Below the pieces are notes generated by a model, which did not search any database, was not told the origin of the DNA, and saw nothing but the letters and a program-made list of their open reading frames with translations. The position numbers and the translations under genes were made by a program. DNA of 64,000 bases, taken from NCBI GenBank assembly GCA_964519615.1, contig CAZFIM010000003.1, forward strand, positions 24,149 to 88,148. The letters run 5' to 3'. Source of the DNA: CAZFIM01 sp964519615 (GTDB lineage: Bacteria; Chloroflexota; Dehalococcoidia; GIF9; UBA5629). This document shows, in pieces, positions 18,075-27,122 of this stretch; the first letter of the stretch is position 1, and the number at the start of each line of letters is the position of its first letter.

Positions 18075-19895
18075 CTAACTTAGCTTAAGTACATCCAGAA
18101 ACGCTTCTTTGGGCACCTCTACCTGCCCGATATATTTCATTTTCTTTTTGCCCTCTTTTTGCTTTTCCAGCAATTTGCGTTTACGTGTGATATCTCCGCC
18201 GTAGCATTTAGCCAGAACATCCTTGCGTTTTGCTGAAATATCAGCCCGCGCCACAATACGGCTGCCCACAGCAGCCTGTATCGGCACTTTGAACATCTGA
18301 CGGGGGATAACTTCCTTTAGTTTTAAGACCATGGCTTTGCCCACATCCTGGACTTTATCAGGTTGAACGACGCGGCTGAAAGCATCCACCACTACATCAT
18401 TGACCAGTATATCGAGTTTCACCAGCTTCGATTCCCGATAACCGATAAGCTCATGGTCAAGAGAAGCATAGCCTCGGCTGCGGCTCTTTAACTGGTCGTA
18501 GAATGTGGTAAGCATTGAGCGCAGGGGCATCTCATACTCCAGCCGTACTCTCTGTCCCAATTCATCGGCAATCGTTATCTCTCCCATATACTCTGTCTGC
18601 CTGTAATTTCCGCCGTATTCCGCAACAAGTTCCATCAAAGCCCCAATAAAGCTGGAAGGAGTGATGATAGAAATGCGCACCCAGGGTTCCTCGATTTTAT
18701 CAATGACAGTCGGCTCAGGAAATTGAGATGGATTGACAACAGTAAGCTTATCGCCATTGGTAAGGGTAATAAAAAAGCTTACACCCGGGACAGTGACAAC
18801 CAGAGCCAGCTCAAACTCCCTCTCCAGACGTTCCCTGACAATATCCATATGCAGCAGTCCCAGGAAACCGCAGCGAAAGCCGTTCCCCAGTACCGGGCTG
18901 GATTCCGGTTCAAATGACAGAGAGGCATCGTTAAGGCTGAGCTTCTCAATAGCTTCACGTAATTGATAATAGTCATCAGGCTGAGTAGGATAAATACCAG
19001 CAAAGACCATCGGTTTGGCCGGGTGATAGCCGATGAGAGGCGCTTTGGCACCGTCATATAGCAACGTTACCGTATCGCCCACCCTGCACTCGTGTACGCT
19101 TTTAAGCCCCGTGGCGATATAACCGACATCACCGGCTGTAAGCTCTTCTACTGGACAGGGTTCCGGTGCAAAATAACCAACCTCAAGCACTTCTATCTGG
19201 GTCCCCTGCCCCATAAGCCGCAGGTTGCTTCCCTTCTCAATTCTGCCGTCGACAATCCTCAGATAGGCAATAACGCCCTTATAGGCATCATAGCGCGAGT
19301 CGAAGATCAGCGCCCTGAGCGGGAGATCCTCTGCTCCCGCCGGATGCGGTATACGGTGCACGATCTCCTCCAGCAACTCAGGCACCCCCTGTCCCGTCTT
19401 GGCACTTATGAGAAGGACATCATTTGCTTTATATCCCAGTACATTTTCCACCTCGTAGAGAACGCGCTCGGTTTCGCTGCCCGGCAAATCTATTTTATTC
19501 AACACAGGTATAATCTCCAGGTTATGCTCCATAGCCAAATAGATATTTGCCAGCGTTTGTGCCTGAATACCCTGTGTAGCATCAATGACCAGTACCGCGC
19601 CTTCACAGGCAGCCAGGGTACGCGATACCTCATAGGAAAAATCCACATGGCCGGGTGTATCAATCAGATTCAATCGGTACAAAGAATTGTCAGTTGCTTT
19701 ATAGAGCAATCGAACAGCTTTGGCCTTTATGGTGATGCCGCGCTCACGCTCCAGGTCCATACTGTCCAGCACCTGTTCATGCATTTCATTGCCGCGCAGA
19801 GCGCCCGTAAGCTCAATTAAACGGTCGGCGAGCGTGGACTTGCCGTGGTCTATATGTGCAATAATACAAAAATTTCTGGTTAAAGACTGGACCAT
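18075..19895 (-). CDS. lepA: Elongation factor 4 (LepA), back-translocating GTPase
   Basis: 606 residues, the standard length. G-domain motifs: AHIDHGKSTLADRLIE (P-loop), RERGITIK (switch I), IDTPGHVDFSYEVSR (switch II), LNKIDLPGSE (NKxD) and SAKTGQG. It continues with EF-G-like domains and the LepA-specific C-terminus, including SRSRGYASLDHE, ADISAKRKDVLAKCYGGDITRKRKLLEKQKEGKKKMK. It acts on ribosomes during stress or initiation. It is followed upstream by hemW on the same strand with a 50-base gap, a neighbour arrangement common in many bacteria. Confidence 0.97.
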   Translation of the reverse strand: MVQSLTRNFCIIAHIDHGKSTLADRLIELTGALRGNEMHEQVLDSMDLERERGITIKAKAVRLLYKATDNSLYRLNLIDTPGHVDFSYEVSRTLAACEGAVLVIDATQGIQAQTLANIYLAMEHNLEIIPVLNKIDLPGSETERVLYEVENVLGYKANDVLLISAKTGQGVPELLEEIVHRIPHPAGAEDLPLRALIFDSRYDAYKGVIAYLRIVDGRIEKGSNLRLMGQGTQIEVLEVGYFAPEPCPVEELTAGDVGYIATGLKSVHECRVGDTVTLLYDGAKAPLIGYHPAKPMVFAGIYPTQPDDYYQLREAIEKLSLNDASLSFEPESSPVLGNGFRCGFLGLLHMDIVRERLEREFELALVVTVPGVSFFITLTNGDKLTVVNPSQFPEPTVIDKIEEPWVRISIITPSSFIGALMELVAEYGGNYRQTEYMGEITIADELGQRVRLEYEMPLRSMLTTFYDQLKSRSRGYASLDHELIGYRESKLVKLDILVNDVVVDAFSRVVQPDKVQDVGKAMVLKLKEVIPRQMFKVPIQAAVGSRIVARADISAKRKDVLAKCYGGDITRKRKLLEKQKEGKKKMKYIGQVEVPKEAFLDVLKLS

Positions 19896-19945
19896 CGTCC
19901 GGAATACCTCTTGTTACTTAATCTCGGAACATATAATTATCATAT

Positions 19946-21103
19946 TTAACTCATTTTAGTTTCTACCGCTTCCGGCAAAAAACGCCAGAATACCTCATTG
20001 GCAAGCAGTCTGCCTGCCCGCGTAAGCTTTATATGACTGCTATCATACTCCAGCAGGCCACAATCTGCCAGTTCCGCAATCTGCTTGCTAAAGTGAGTCT
20101 GTATATCTACGCCAAAACGTGCGGCTACGGAAGCATAATCCACACCGCAGCACAATCTCAACCCCAGGATTACCGTTTCCGCCAGCTCCAATTCCGGGCT
20201 TATCACCTCATCCATTTCGCCTGCAGCATCTTTGCCGTCTATATATGCGGCCATATAAGTATCTATGCTTGCTGTATTAGACAGACGGTGTCCCTCCATG
20301 CAGGAGTGAGCTGCAGCTCCCAGACCGATATACGGCAGATTCCGCCAGTAAACCAGATTATGGAAACACTCTCTCCCCGGATGTGCCCAGTTGGATATTT
20401 CATAATGCCTGTAACCCACCTCTGCCAGCATATCTTCGGCCAGCTCATACTGATCTGCGGCGAGATCAGTGTCTATTGGCGGAAGGCAGCGCTCTTCAAT
20501 CAGTCTCTGCATCGGTGTATCTGACTCCAGAGTAAGGCAGTAAAGCGAAAGATGCTCCACATCCTGCTCAATAGCCCGCAAAAGCGTATCCTGCCATTGC
20601 TTCCGTTCGCGGCCCGGCAGACCGTAAATAAGGTCGAGACTGATATTCTCAAATCCGGCAGCGCGGGCAGCCTTCACAGCCTCTCTCCCCTGTTTTGCAT
20701 TATGAATACGTCCCAATAAAGCCAGATCCTCATCATTGAAGCTTTGTATACCCAGGCTAAGGCGATTTACCCCCTGCTCTTTGAGCGCGCACAAATAGGC
20801 TTTGTTTACTGTGCCCGGGTTTGCTTCTATCGTTATTTCGATCCCCTCCTCTATCTCACATTTCGATTTTGCTGCAGATAGTATGTCCGCCACTTGCTCG
20901 GCAGAAAGCAGACTTGGCGTACCGCCGCCGAAATATACACTGGTAATCTTCCTGCCAGCGGCACGAGCATTTATCTCCTGTTTGACTGCTTCCACATATG
21001 AAGGGATATCCGCTTCCCGCCCCTGTTCCGAAACAAAAGAACAATACCCGCACTTGCGCCTGCAAAAAGGCACATGTATATATAGAGCATTATTATGGGA
21101 CAT
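19946..21103 (-). CDS. hemW: HemW-type radical SAM heme chaperone
   Basis: 385 residues from the ATG at 21103. The start is followed directly by ALYIHVPFCRRKCGYCSF, which carries the CX3CX2C cluster motif and the extra aromatic residue of the HemN/HemW family. Further motifs are VYFGGGTPSLL, TIEANPGTVN, RLSLGIQSFN and DLIYGLPG, and the C-terminal HemW domain with YEISNWAHPGREC and HNLVYW. An in-frame extension to 21160 lacks family similarity. HemW inserts heme into respiratory proteins; unlike HemN it is not the coproporphyrinogen oxidase. No strong ribosome binding site is seen. Confidence 0.9.
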   Translation of the reverse strand: MSHNNALYIHVPFCRRKCGYCSFVSEQGREADIPSYVEAVKQEINARAAGRKITSVYFGGGTPSLLSAEQVADILSAAKSKCEIEEGIEITIEANPGTVNKAYLCALKEQGVNRLSLGIQSFNDEDLALLGRIHNAKQGREAVKAARAAGFENISLDLIYGLPGRERKQWQDTLLRAIEQDVEHLSLYCLTLESDTPMQRLIEERCLPPIDTDLAADQYELAEDMLAEVGYRHYEISNWAHPGRECFHNLVYWRNLPYIGLGAAAHSCMEGHRLSNTASIDTYMAAYIDGKDAAGEMDEVISPELELAETVILGLRLCCGVDYASVAARFGVDIQTHFSKQIAELADCGLLEYDSSHIKLTRAGRLLANEVFWRFLPEAVETKMS

Positions 21104-21330
21104 AGTACAATTGTAGCAGATAAAGGAGAAAATGCTCCAATTTGCACATATATACCGCAAAATTAGACTTCCAATAGATACTGTCAGGTATTATAATCGT
21201 GTATGCTGATATAGTATAATTGCTTGGTGGCATTTAGTTGATTTAATACTTGCCGCAGGAACGCTATTATTTTTGAAATTAGCTGTGCTGCGTAGTAAAC
21301 TAAGCAAAACCCTGTTGGGAGGGCCAGTTT

Positions 21331-22179
21331 ATGGAGATTAGGCTCAATACACACGGACCCGATGCACTATCCACAAAAGTCTTTTTCAGTGAGGAAAGCG
21401 GATTTGAAGTTGCGTCGGTTATCGTCATGGGCAAGACCGATGCAGTCCTCATCGATGCACAGTGGACACTTTCAAATGCCTACCGTGTTGCCGCTGAAAT
21501 ACTGGAAACAGGCAAACACCTGAAAACCATTTATGCTACTCATGCCCATCCTGATCACTACTTCGGCCTCGGAACTATAGCGGAAATTTTCCCCCAGGCG
21601 CGGGTGATAGCCGTCCCCGCAGTAGCTAATTTAATTAACAGCCAGTTTTTCGGCAAAATAGAACACTGGGAAAAAGTAATAGGACCGACAAACGTTTGCA
21701 GAAAAACTGTACCTATTGAGCCTCTTAAAGAGAATTACTTTGAACTGGAAGAACACCGCATAGAGATTATGAGCGAAGTAATGGGTGATATGAATTTCAA
21801 TACGGTGGTATGGATTCCTTCCATTCGAACCATATACGGAAGTGACGTGCTTTTCAATCAGGCCCATCCTTTTACCTGCGAAGTTACTAAAGAAGAGCGT
21901 CTACAGTGGATAAAAGAAATTGAGCGCATCGAGTCAATGAATGCGGAGGTTATCATCCCCGGACACCAGAAACCCGGCATGCCTTTCGATACCAGTTCAT
22001 GCGCGTTTACAAAAGACTATATTATTGCCACCGATGAAGAACTGGACAGGACCAACGATGTTGCCGGTTTCTATTATGCAATGGTAAAACGTTTCCCTGA
22101 GGCAAATTTATTTATTAGCAATGAAATGAATGCCAATGTCTTTAAAGGAGACCTTGACTGGAACTGGCGCGAGTATTAA
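21331..22179 (+). CDS. Metallo-beta-lactamase-fold hydrolase
   Basis: 282 residues. The dinuclear metal site is seen in ATHAHPDHYFG (HxHxDH), with later ligands in YGSDVLFNQ and IPGHQKPG. The family includes lactonases, thioesterases and glyoxalase-like enzymes; this member is closest in character to the uncharacterised group with the SNAYRVAAEILETGKHLKTIYATHAH-type beginning. GGGAGG precedes the ATG by 8 bases. Two TATAAT hexamers (21192-21197 and 21215-21220) sit upstream but neither has a convincing -35. It stands alone, so context gives no hint of substrate. Confidence 0.85.
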   Translation: MEIRLNTHGPDALSTKVFFSEESGFEVASVIVMGKTDAVLIDAQWTLSNAYRVAAEILETGKHLKTIYATHAHPDHYFGLGTIAEIFPQARVIAVPAVANLINSQFFGKIEHWEKVIGPTNVCRKTVPIEPLKENYFELEEHRIEIMSEVMGDMNFNTVVWIPSIRTIYGSDVLFNQAHPFTCEVTKEERLQWIKEIERIESMNAEVIIPGHQKPGMPFDTSSCAFTKDYIIATDEELDRTNDVAGFYYAMVKRFPEANLFISNEMNANVFKGDLDWNWREY

Positions 22180-22307
22180 GTTTTCGCAGGAAAAGCTTTA
22201 TCGATGCCATCCCTGGGCACGATAAATCGATAAATATTCTCTATTCCCCTTTCTCTTTCGCTAACAGAAGAAATAGAATACTGAGAATATAAAGGAGAAG
22301 GGATTCT

Positions 22308-22536
22308 ATGTCGGCTAACCTGCCTCCAAAATATTTCGAGGCCGAACGGCGGTATGAGAGAGCCGGAACTGCTGAAGAGAGGCAGCACGGTAAAAGGTGC
22401 CGCCGAGGCCGTACATAAAGACTTTGGCCACAAACTGAAATATGCCCTCGTATGGGAATCCGGCAAATTCGATGGTCAACGGGTAAGTCAGGATCACATA
22501 CTCCATGACGACGATATTTTAGAGCTGCATATCTAG
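22308..22536 (+). pseudogene. Remnant of a DRG/Obg-type GTPase: N-terminus and TGS domain joined out of frame
   Basis: The ATG at 22308 has a strong AAAGGAG 10 bases upstream and begins MSANLPPKYFEAERRYE, which looks like the N-terminus of the DRG-like TGS GTPases (typically followed by a conserved TPEEK-like segment). That frame stops at 22416-22418 after 36 codons. A second frame, +1 relative to it, runs 22354-22536 and encodes a complete TGS domain: LKRGSTVKGAAEAVHKDFGH, KYALVWESGKF, GQRV, HILHDDDILELHI. The whole GTP-binding domain, normally some 250 residues between these parts, is absent. The two frames overlap across 22354-22418, so the junction lies there. It is probably a dead gene; a free 60-residue TGS peptide from the ATG at 22354 is possible but has no good ribosome binding site. 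Confidence 0.75.
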
Positions 22537-22549
22537 AGCAGGCGGTCTG

Positions 22550-23500
22550 CTATTTGCCTTTTTTCATACGCAGCAGATTCAATGCCAATTCCCCGATATA
22601 TGCTCCGTTCTCCAGTTTCATACGCCACTGCCAGGGTATGGCCTCAATACCCAGATACGCACCCGACAAAGCTCCGGTCATAGCCCCTATGGTATCAGTA
22701 TCGCCCCCCAGGCTGACAGCATAGAGTACCGCATCATGATATGAAAACGGATGAGCTAAAAAGGCATAGATTGCAGCAGGAATAGAATTAACTGCTTCTA
22801 TGCTGTTGCCGAGCCTGTCGATCACCGCTTCTTTATCCGATTGAGGCAGAAGCACCTTAATATGATTGAGTTTTTCGCTGTAAATATTGCTGTCTGACCA
22901 TCTCTCAAGAAAGGATAGAAAATCAGAGGAAGAAAAAACTTTACAGGGTGGCAAACGCACGGCAAATGCCACCGCCAGCGCCTGCAGTGCTGCACCCTCT
23001 TTGCCTAGTTCATGACAATGCGTTATGCTGCTGGTTTTACAGGCGATTTCCTTTGTAAGTACAGGATCATCACCGTACAATACTCCCACAGGAGCTACCC
23101 GCATTGCTGAACCATTGCCATATGATCCTCCGGGATATACCATTTCCGAAACCGTGTCCCAGGAATAACCCTCCTCCATCAACCGGAATAATTGCGGAGG
23201 CCCGGGGCCATATCCGCGCCATGATTCAGAGCGGTAATTGCGCATAAAAGTATGCGCCATATGTTCTCCGTCAAAACCGTTTTTTTCAATCAGCGACTCT
23301 GCCAGGCCTATCATCATATGGGTATCATCGGTATAGCGCAGCATATCCCGATCTTCGATAAAAGTTTCTATTAAATACGGCTCGTATCCGGTACAGCCCT
23401 CGAACCCTGCACCCACTGCGTCGCCCGCTGCCGTACCAATCAAGGCGCCCAGAAATTTTTTTGTTTGTGCATCATCAGCCATCTTTAATCCATTCAACAT
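22550..23500 (-). CDS. ADP-ribosylglycohydrolase-family protein
   Basis: 316 residues (310 if translation starts at the second ATG, 23482). The family's two metal-ligand motifs are present: RYTDDTHMMIG near residue 57 and SLGGDTDTIGAMTGALSGAYLG near the C-terminus, with GGSYGNGSAMRVAPVG between them. These enzymes remove ADP-ribose from proteins or small molecules (DraG/ARH fold). The gene diverges from the eIF2B-like gene at 23547 and its stop lies close to the TGS remnant. Neither start has a strong Shine-Dalgarno. The target is unknown. Confidence 0.88.
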   Translation of the reverse strand: MLNGLKMADDAQTKKFLGALIGTAAGDAVGAGFEGCTGYEPYLIETFIEDRDMLRYTDDTHMMIGLAESLIEKNGFDGEHMAHTFMRNYRSESWRGYGPGPPQLFRLMEEGYSWDTVSEMVYPGGSYGNGSAMRVAPVGVLYGDDPVLTKEIACKTSSITHCHELGKEGAALQALAVAFAVRLPPCKVFSSSDFLSFLERWSDSNIYSEKLNHIKVLLPQSDKEAVIDRLGNSIEAVNSIPAAIYAFLAHPFSYHDAVLYAVSLGGDTDTIGAMTGALSGAYLGIEAIPWQWRMKLENGAYIGELALNLLRMKKGK

Positions 23501-23546
23501 TACTCTACGTTCTTATTATATACTTGCAGTTAACAGGTATACAGAG

Positions 23547-24407
23547 ATGAAGAAAGATAGTGCGGCTGCAATCGAGCAAATACGAGAAGATAGATTACAC
23601 GGGGCAGGATGGTTGTCCCGGCGGGCAATCAACGTAATGGCAGATGTGGCAGTATATAGCCGTATAGAGAACACAAGCGATCTGGTGGCTCATCTTCTCC
23701 AAACTGCCCTGCAATTAAAAAAAGCCAGGCCGGATATGGTCTCTATTAACAATTATATATCGCTATTTGAAAACCAGCTTAAACACTTAAGTCCGCAGGA
23801 ACATACAACTGAGTCTCTTAAGGAATACTGTGTTAAAACAGCGCGTAAAATAGTGAACCGCTCTCATACATCCACCCGCAAAGCAGCCGCATCGGCTGCA
23901 AGTTTGATTGATAATTGCAGTACTATTATGACCTGCAGCTACAGTTCAACTTTATGTAAATCTCTTTACAGAGCACATAAAAGGGGGAAAGTATTCAGAG
24001 TGATTGTTGCTGAATCATTGTGCGGCAGGCAAGCATACGGCCGAATTGCAGCTTCACAGCTAAAACAGTGCAACATTCCCACAAAAGTAATAAACGATAA
24101 TGAGATATTACGTTATATAGTAAGAACAACGCTCGCTGTGATCGGTGCGGACTGCATATACGGAGACGGATCTGCAATCAATGGCACCCCAAGCTATGCC
24201 CTGGCGGATGCCGCGTATATGAAAGGAATACCGCTCTATATAATATGCGAGACAGCAAAATTCAGCCCGCACACAGCAGAAGGCAGGATAAAGAGTATTG
24301 AAACCGGATTTGATTATGTACCTGCCGGCCTTATAGGGAAAATAATAACAGAGAAAGCGGTCCTTCATCCCCGGGATATCAATTATTTTAACAGCCTCCG
24401 GGGGTAA
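23547..24407 (+). CDS. eIF2B alpha/ribose-1,5-bisphosphate isomerase-like protein
   Basis: 286 residues. It has the helical N-terminal part and the Rossmann-like C-terminal part of the eIF-2B alpha/beta/delta family: TCSYSSTLCKSL, FRVIVAESLCGRQAYGR, IGADCIYGDGSAINGTPSYALADAAY, ITEKAVLHPRDI. Relatives include archaeal ribose-1,5-bisphosphate isomerase and methylthioribose-1-phosphate isomerase, so a sugar-phosphate aldose-ketose isomerase is more likely than a translation factor in a bacterium. The usual active-site Cys and Asp regions appear to be present (ESLCG, YGDGS). It is followed 44 bases later by a sugar nucleotidyltransferase, consistent with sugar-phosphate metabolism. Confidence 0.8.
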   Translation: MKKDSAAAIEQIREDRLHGAGWLSRRAINVMADVAVYSRIENTSDLVAHLLQTALQLKKARPDMVSINNYISLFENQLKHLSPQEHTTESLKEYCVKTARKIVNRSHTSTRKAAASAASLIDNCSTIMTCSYSSTLCKSLYRAHKRGKVFRVIVAESLCGRQAYGRIAASQLKQCNIPTKVINDNEILRYIVRTTLAVIGADCIYGDGSAINGTPSYALADAAYMKGIPLYIICETAKFSPHTAEGRIKSIETGFDYVPAGLIGKIITEKAVLHPRDINYFNSLRG

Positions 24408-24451
24408 TTGCCGGTCTTATCGAAAACGGTTACAATAACTGAAACGCGAAA

Positions 24452-25525
24452 ATGCTTGATAATCATATACGTAAAGCTATTATACTGGTGGGAGGCGCGG
24501 GCACCAGACTCCGCCCGCTCACCTATGCAACCCCTAAGGCTATGCTGCCGGTCCTTAACATACCCTTTATTGAACGTATGATCTCTTATCTGAGAAATTA
24601 TTACATAACTGAAATAGTACTGGCCATGGGTTATAGACCGGATTCTATCAGCGGTTATTTCAGTTCACACACCATACGAGATATCACGCTTCATTATTGT
24701 GTAGAAGAAATTGCATTGGGTACGGCGGGCGCAGTAAGAAATGCTTCACATTTTTTCACTGCAGGGGAATCATTTTTTGTCTTTAACGGCGATATATTCA
24801 CAGACCTCAATCTCCATACCATGTTGAAGTTTCACCAGAATATTCACGCAGGAGTTACCATTGCCTTAACACCTGTCGATGATCCCTCTCAATTCGGTGT
24901 GGTAGAGCGTAACAGCGCACAGAGAATCATCCGTTTTACAGAGAAACCTCAGGGAAAAGACGTAACCGGTAATTATATAAATGCCGGTACGTATATCATG
25001 AATACCGGCATATTCGATCATATTCCGGAAAATAAATTCTGTATGTTCGAAAAGGATGTTTTCCCTCACCTCATTGAAATGGGCGAACGGTTGTTTGGCT
25101 ATAGCAGTGATGCCTACTGGATAGATATGGGTACGCCGCAGAAATATATGCAGCTTAACCGTGACCTGCTCTATGGAAAAAGTAGAGGGGTACAACCTCC
25201 TCTAGACGGACTTATTGTTGGAGGAAAAACAATAATTCATCCGGAGGCCCATATAGAAGGACCGGTTATTATCGGGGACGACTGCACCATAGGTAAAGGT
25301 TCTGTAGTTAAAGGCCCCTCGGTTATAGGTGACGGATGCAGTATCTCGGATTATGCCTTTATCAATAGTTCGATTATAATGAGTAGAACATCGATGGAAG
25401 AAAATGTTAAAGTAATTAACAGTATTTTATCGAGCGGACTGACAATAACGAATGGCAAAACCGTTGAAAACAGCATAATAGCTTGTGAACCTGTCGCCGG
25501 TCAAACGGTTACATCTCAGCTTTAA
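24452..25525 (+). CDS. Sugar-phosphate nucleotidyltransferase with C-terminal beta-helix
   Basis: 357 residues. The N-terminus KAIILVGGAGTRLRPLTYATPKAMLP is the NTP-transferase signature, with FNGDIFTDL as the metal-binding aspartate, EKPQGKDVTGNYINAGTYI and YWIDMGTPQKYMQLNRDLL later. Residues from about 245 onward show hexapeptide-like turns (IIHPEAHIEGPVIIGDDCTIGKGSVVKGPSVIG) forming a left-handed beta-helix. This is the layout of mannose-1-phosphate guanylyltransferase and glucose-1-phosphate nucleotidyltransferase-like proteins; the sugar and nucleotide are not decided. It is 19 bases before trxA in the same direction. Confidence 0.88.
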   Translation: MLDNHIRKAIILVGGAGTRLRPLTYATPKAMLPVLNIPFIERMISYLRNYYITEIVLAMGYRPDSISGYFSSHTIRDITLHYCVEEIALGTAGAVRNASHFFTAGESFFVFNGDIFTDLNLHTMLKFHQNIHAGVTIALTPVDDPSQFGVVERNSAQRIIRFTEKPQGKDVTGNYINAGTYIMNTGIFDHIPENKFCMFEKDVFPHLIEMGERLFGYSSDAYWIDMGTPQKYMQLNRDLLYGKSRGVQPPLDGLIVGGKTIIHPEAHIEGPVIIGDDCTIGKGSVVKGPSVIGDGCSISDYAFINSSIIMSRTSMEENVKVINSILSSGLTITNGKTVENSIIACEPVAGQTVTSQL

Positions 25526-25544
25526 TCAATACAGGAGGAAAATA

Positions 25545-25877
25545 ATGTCTGAAAACGTAAAACAAGTAAATCAGGATAGTTTCCAGGAAAGCGTCATCGA
25601 TGCTAAAAAACCTGTCCTTGTCGATTTCTGGGCGCCATGGTGCGGCCCATGCAAAGCAGTGGGACCTGTAGTTGATGAGCTTGCCGCTGAATATAAAGAT
25701 AAAGCTGGTTTCGCCAAGGTAAACGTTGACGAAGCGCCGCTGCTGGCCTCCAGCTACGGCGTTATGAGCATTCCAACGCTGATCGTATTCTCAAACGGGA
25801 AACCGGCCCAACAGGTAATAGGTTATCAATCTAAAGAAAGCCTGAAGAAACTGCTCGATTCAGTTATTTCACAATAA
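25545..25877 (+). CDS. trxA: Thioredoxin
   Basis: 110 residues from the ATG at 25545, which has AGGAGG at 25533-25538 with ideal spacing; a frame extension to 25485 overlaps the previous gene and is not needed. The active site is FWAPWCGPCKAVGP, followed by KVNVDE, the cis-proline SIPTLIVFSNGK and the C-terminal helix. It reduces cytoplasmic disulfides. Its neighbours ccdA (7 bases downstream) and the TlpA-like lipoprotein suggest it also supplies electrons that CcdA passes across the membrane to the extracytoplasmic thiol-disulfide protein. Confidence 0.96.
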   Translation: MSENVKQVNQDSFQESVIDAKKPVLVDFWAPWCGPCKAVGPVVDELAAEYKDKAGFAKVNVDEAPLLASSYGVMSIPTLIVFSNGKPAQQVIGYQSKESLKKLLDSVISQ

Positions 25878-25884
25878 TATTAGT

Positions 25885-26589
25885 ATGGAGCAAGCAACAC
25901 AAATACCGCTTATCGTAGCATTCAGTGCGGGGCTGTTATCTTTTTTCTCGCCATGCGTACTGCCTCTGGTCCCTGCATATATTGCCAACCTGGCAGGGTC
26001 AACCGCAATTGATACAAAAGCGAGAAAAAGTTATCTTCCCACTTTACTGCATAGTATCTTTTTCGTCGTTGGTTTTGCCATCATTTTCGTAGCACTGGGA
26101 GCCTCAGCCGGTCTGATCGGCAACGTGATAAACGCCTACACCAACCTTCTCAGACAAATAGCCGGCGCCCTTATCACGCTTTTCGGGATTTTCCTGATAG
26201 CAGCCTATAAATTGCCCTGGCTCAACTATGAAAAACGGCTTCACGTCAACACAGCCCGAAACCCGAGCTATCTGAGATCGGTTGTAATTGGCGCTCTTTT
26301 CTCCGTAGGCTGGACGCCATGCGTCGGTCCTATACTGGGAGCAATTCTCATGTATGCCGGCATGTCCCAGACCGTTGGCTCAGGCGCGTTGCTTCTTCTG
26401 GTGTATTCCCTGGGCATGGGTATTCCCTTTATTGTCATCGGTCTTGCATGGGGATTCATAGCACCGCTGTGGAAAGGTCTCAATAGACATCTGGGAATAA
26501 TTTCCATTGTCAGCGGAGTTCTGCTTATTATTATAGGCATACTCATATTTACCGGGCAGTTGTCCATTCTGGGACAATTTGCCAGTTAG
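25885..26589 (+). CDS. ccdA: CcdA-type thiol-disulfide transmembrane electron carrier
   Basis: 234 residues, six predicted membrane helices. The two redox cysteines sit in FFSPCVLPLVPAYIANLAG (helix 1) and GWTPCVGPILGAIL (helix 4), the defining CcdA/DsbD-beta pattern. It shuttles reducing equivalents from cytoplasmic thioredoxin to extracytoplasmic thioredoxin-like proteins, for cytochrome c maturation or general thiol repair. It lies between trxA and the TlpA-like lipoprotein, which completes the chain in one cluster. Confidence 0.93.
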   Translation: MEQATQIPLIVAFSAGLLSFFSPCVLPLVPAYIANLAGSTAIDTKARKSYLPTLLHSIFFVVGFAIIFVALGASAGLIGNVINAYTNLLRQIAGALITLFGIFLIAAYKLPWLNYEKRLHVNTARNPSYLRSVVIGALFSVGWTPCVGPILGAILMYAGMSQTVGSGALLLLVYSLGMGIPFIVIGLAWGFIAPLWKGLNRHLGIISIVSGVLLIIIGILIFTGQLSILGQFAS

Positions 26590-26624
26590 TTTAAAGAAGA
26601 TAAACGAAAGGAGTATTTTCTACC

Positions 26625-27122
26625 ATGAAACTGAAGACGGTAGTTCTTGTACTTTTTATCCTGAGTGCTATTCTCTTTGTTGTTAGTTGTGCTCCGGCCT
26701 GTCCCGATATCGGCGATAAGGCAAAGGATTTTACTCTTAAAACGCCCGGCGGCGGTGAAGCGAGTCTAAGCGATTATAAAGGAAAGCTGGTAATGGTCAA
26801 TTTCTGGTCCACACGCTGCGGACCCTGTGTATCGGAGATGCCCCACCTGCAGGATATCTATAATGAATGGACCCCTCAAAAGCTGGCGATCCTTGCGATA
26901 AACGTGGGTGATAGCGCATCTACAGCTAAACAGTTTATCGACCAAACCGGTATTACCTTTGATGTCTTGCTTGATCCTCAGTCAAACGTACCCCAGCAAT
27001 ACTGCCTTCAACCGGTAATACCGATTACTCTTTTCATAGACAGAGAAGGTATATTACGAAAAACCCAGATAGGCGCTTTTCGCAGCCCCGATGAAATCAA
27101 CAATATATTAGAAGATATCTAA
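26625..27122 (+). CDS. TlpA/ResA-like thiol-disulfide lipoprotein
   Basis: 165 residues. The signal peptide ends in the lipobox VVSC (Cys22). The thioredoxin-like domain begins PDIGDKAKDFTL, has the redox pair in FWSTRCGPCVSEMPHLQ, and the cis-proline in VIPITLFIDREG. This is an extracytoplasmic membrane-anchored reductase, probably reduced by the CcdA encoded 35 bases upstream. GAAAGGAG precedes the ATG. Likely partners are cytochrome c apoproteins or other extracytoplasmic thiols; no cytochrome genes occur in the window. Confidence 0.92.
   Translation: MKLKTVVLVLFILSAILFVVSCAPACPDIGDKAKDFTLKTPGGGEASLSDYKGKLVMVNFWSTRCGPCVSEMPHLQDIYNEWTPQKLAILAINVGDSASTAKQFIDQTGITFDVLLDPQSNVPQQYCLQPVIPITLFIDREGILRKTQIGAFRSPDEINNILEDI

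Noticed and set aside
22176..22466. 96-codon minus-strand open frame across the TGS remnant
   Set aside because: It is antisense to the clearly recognisable N-terminus and TGS domain of the DRG-like remnant.
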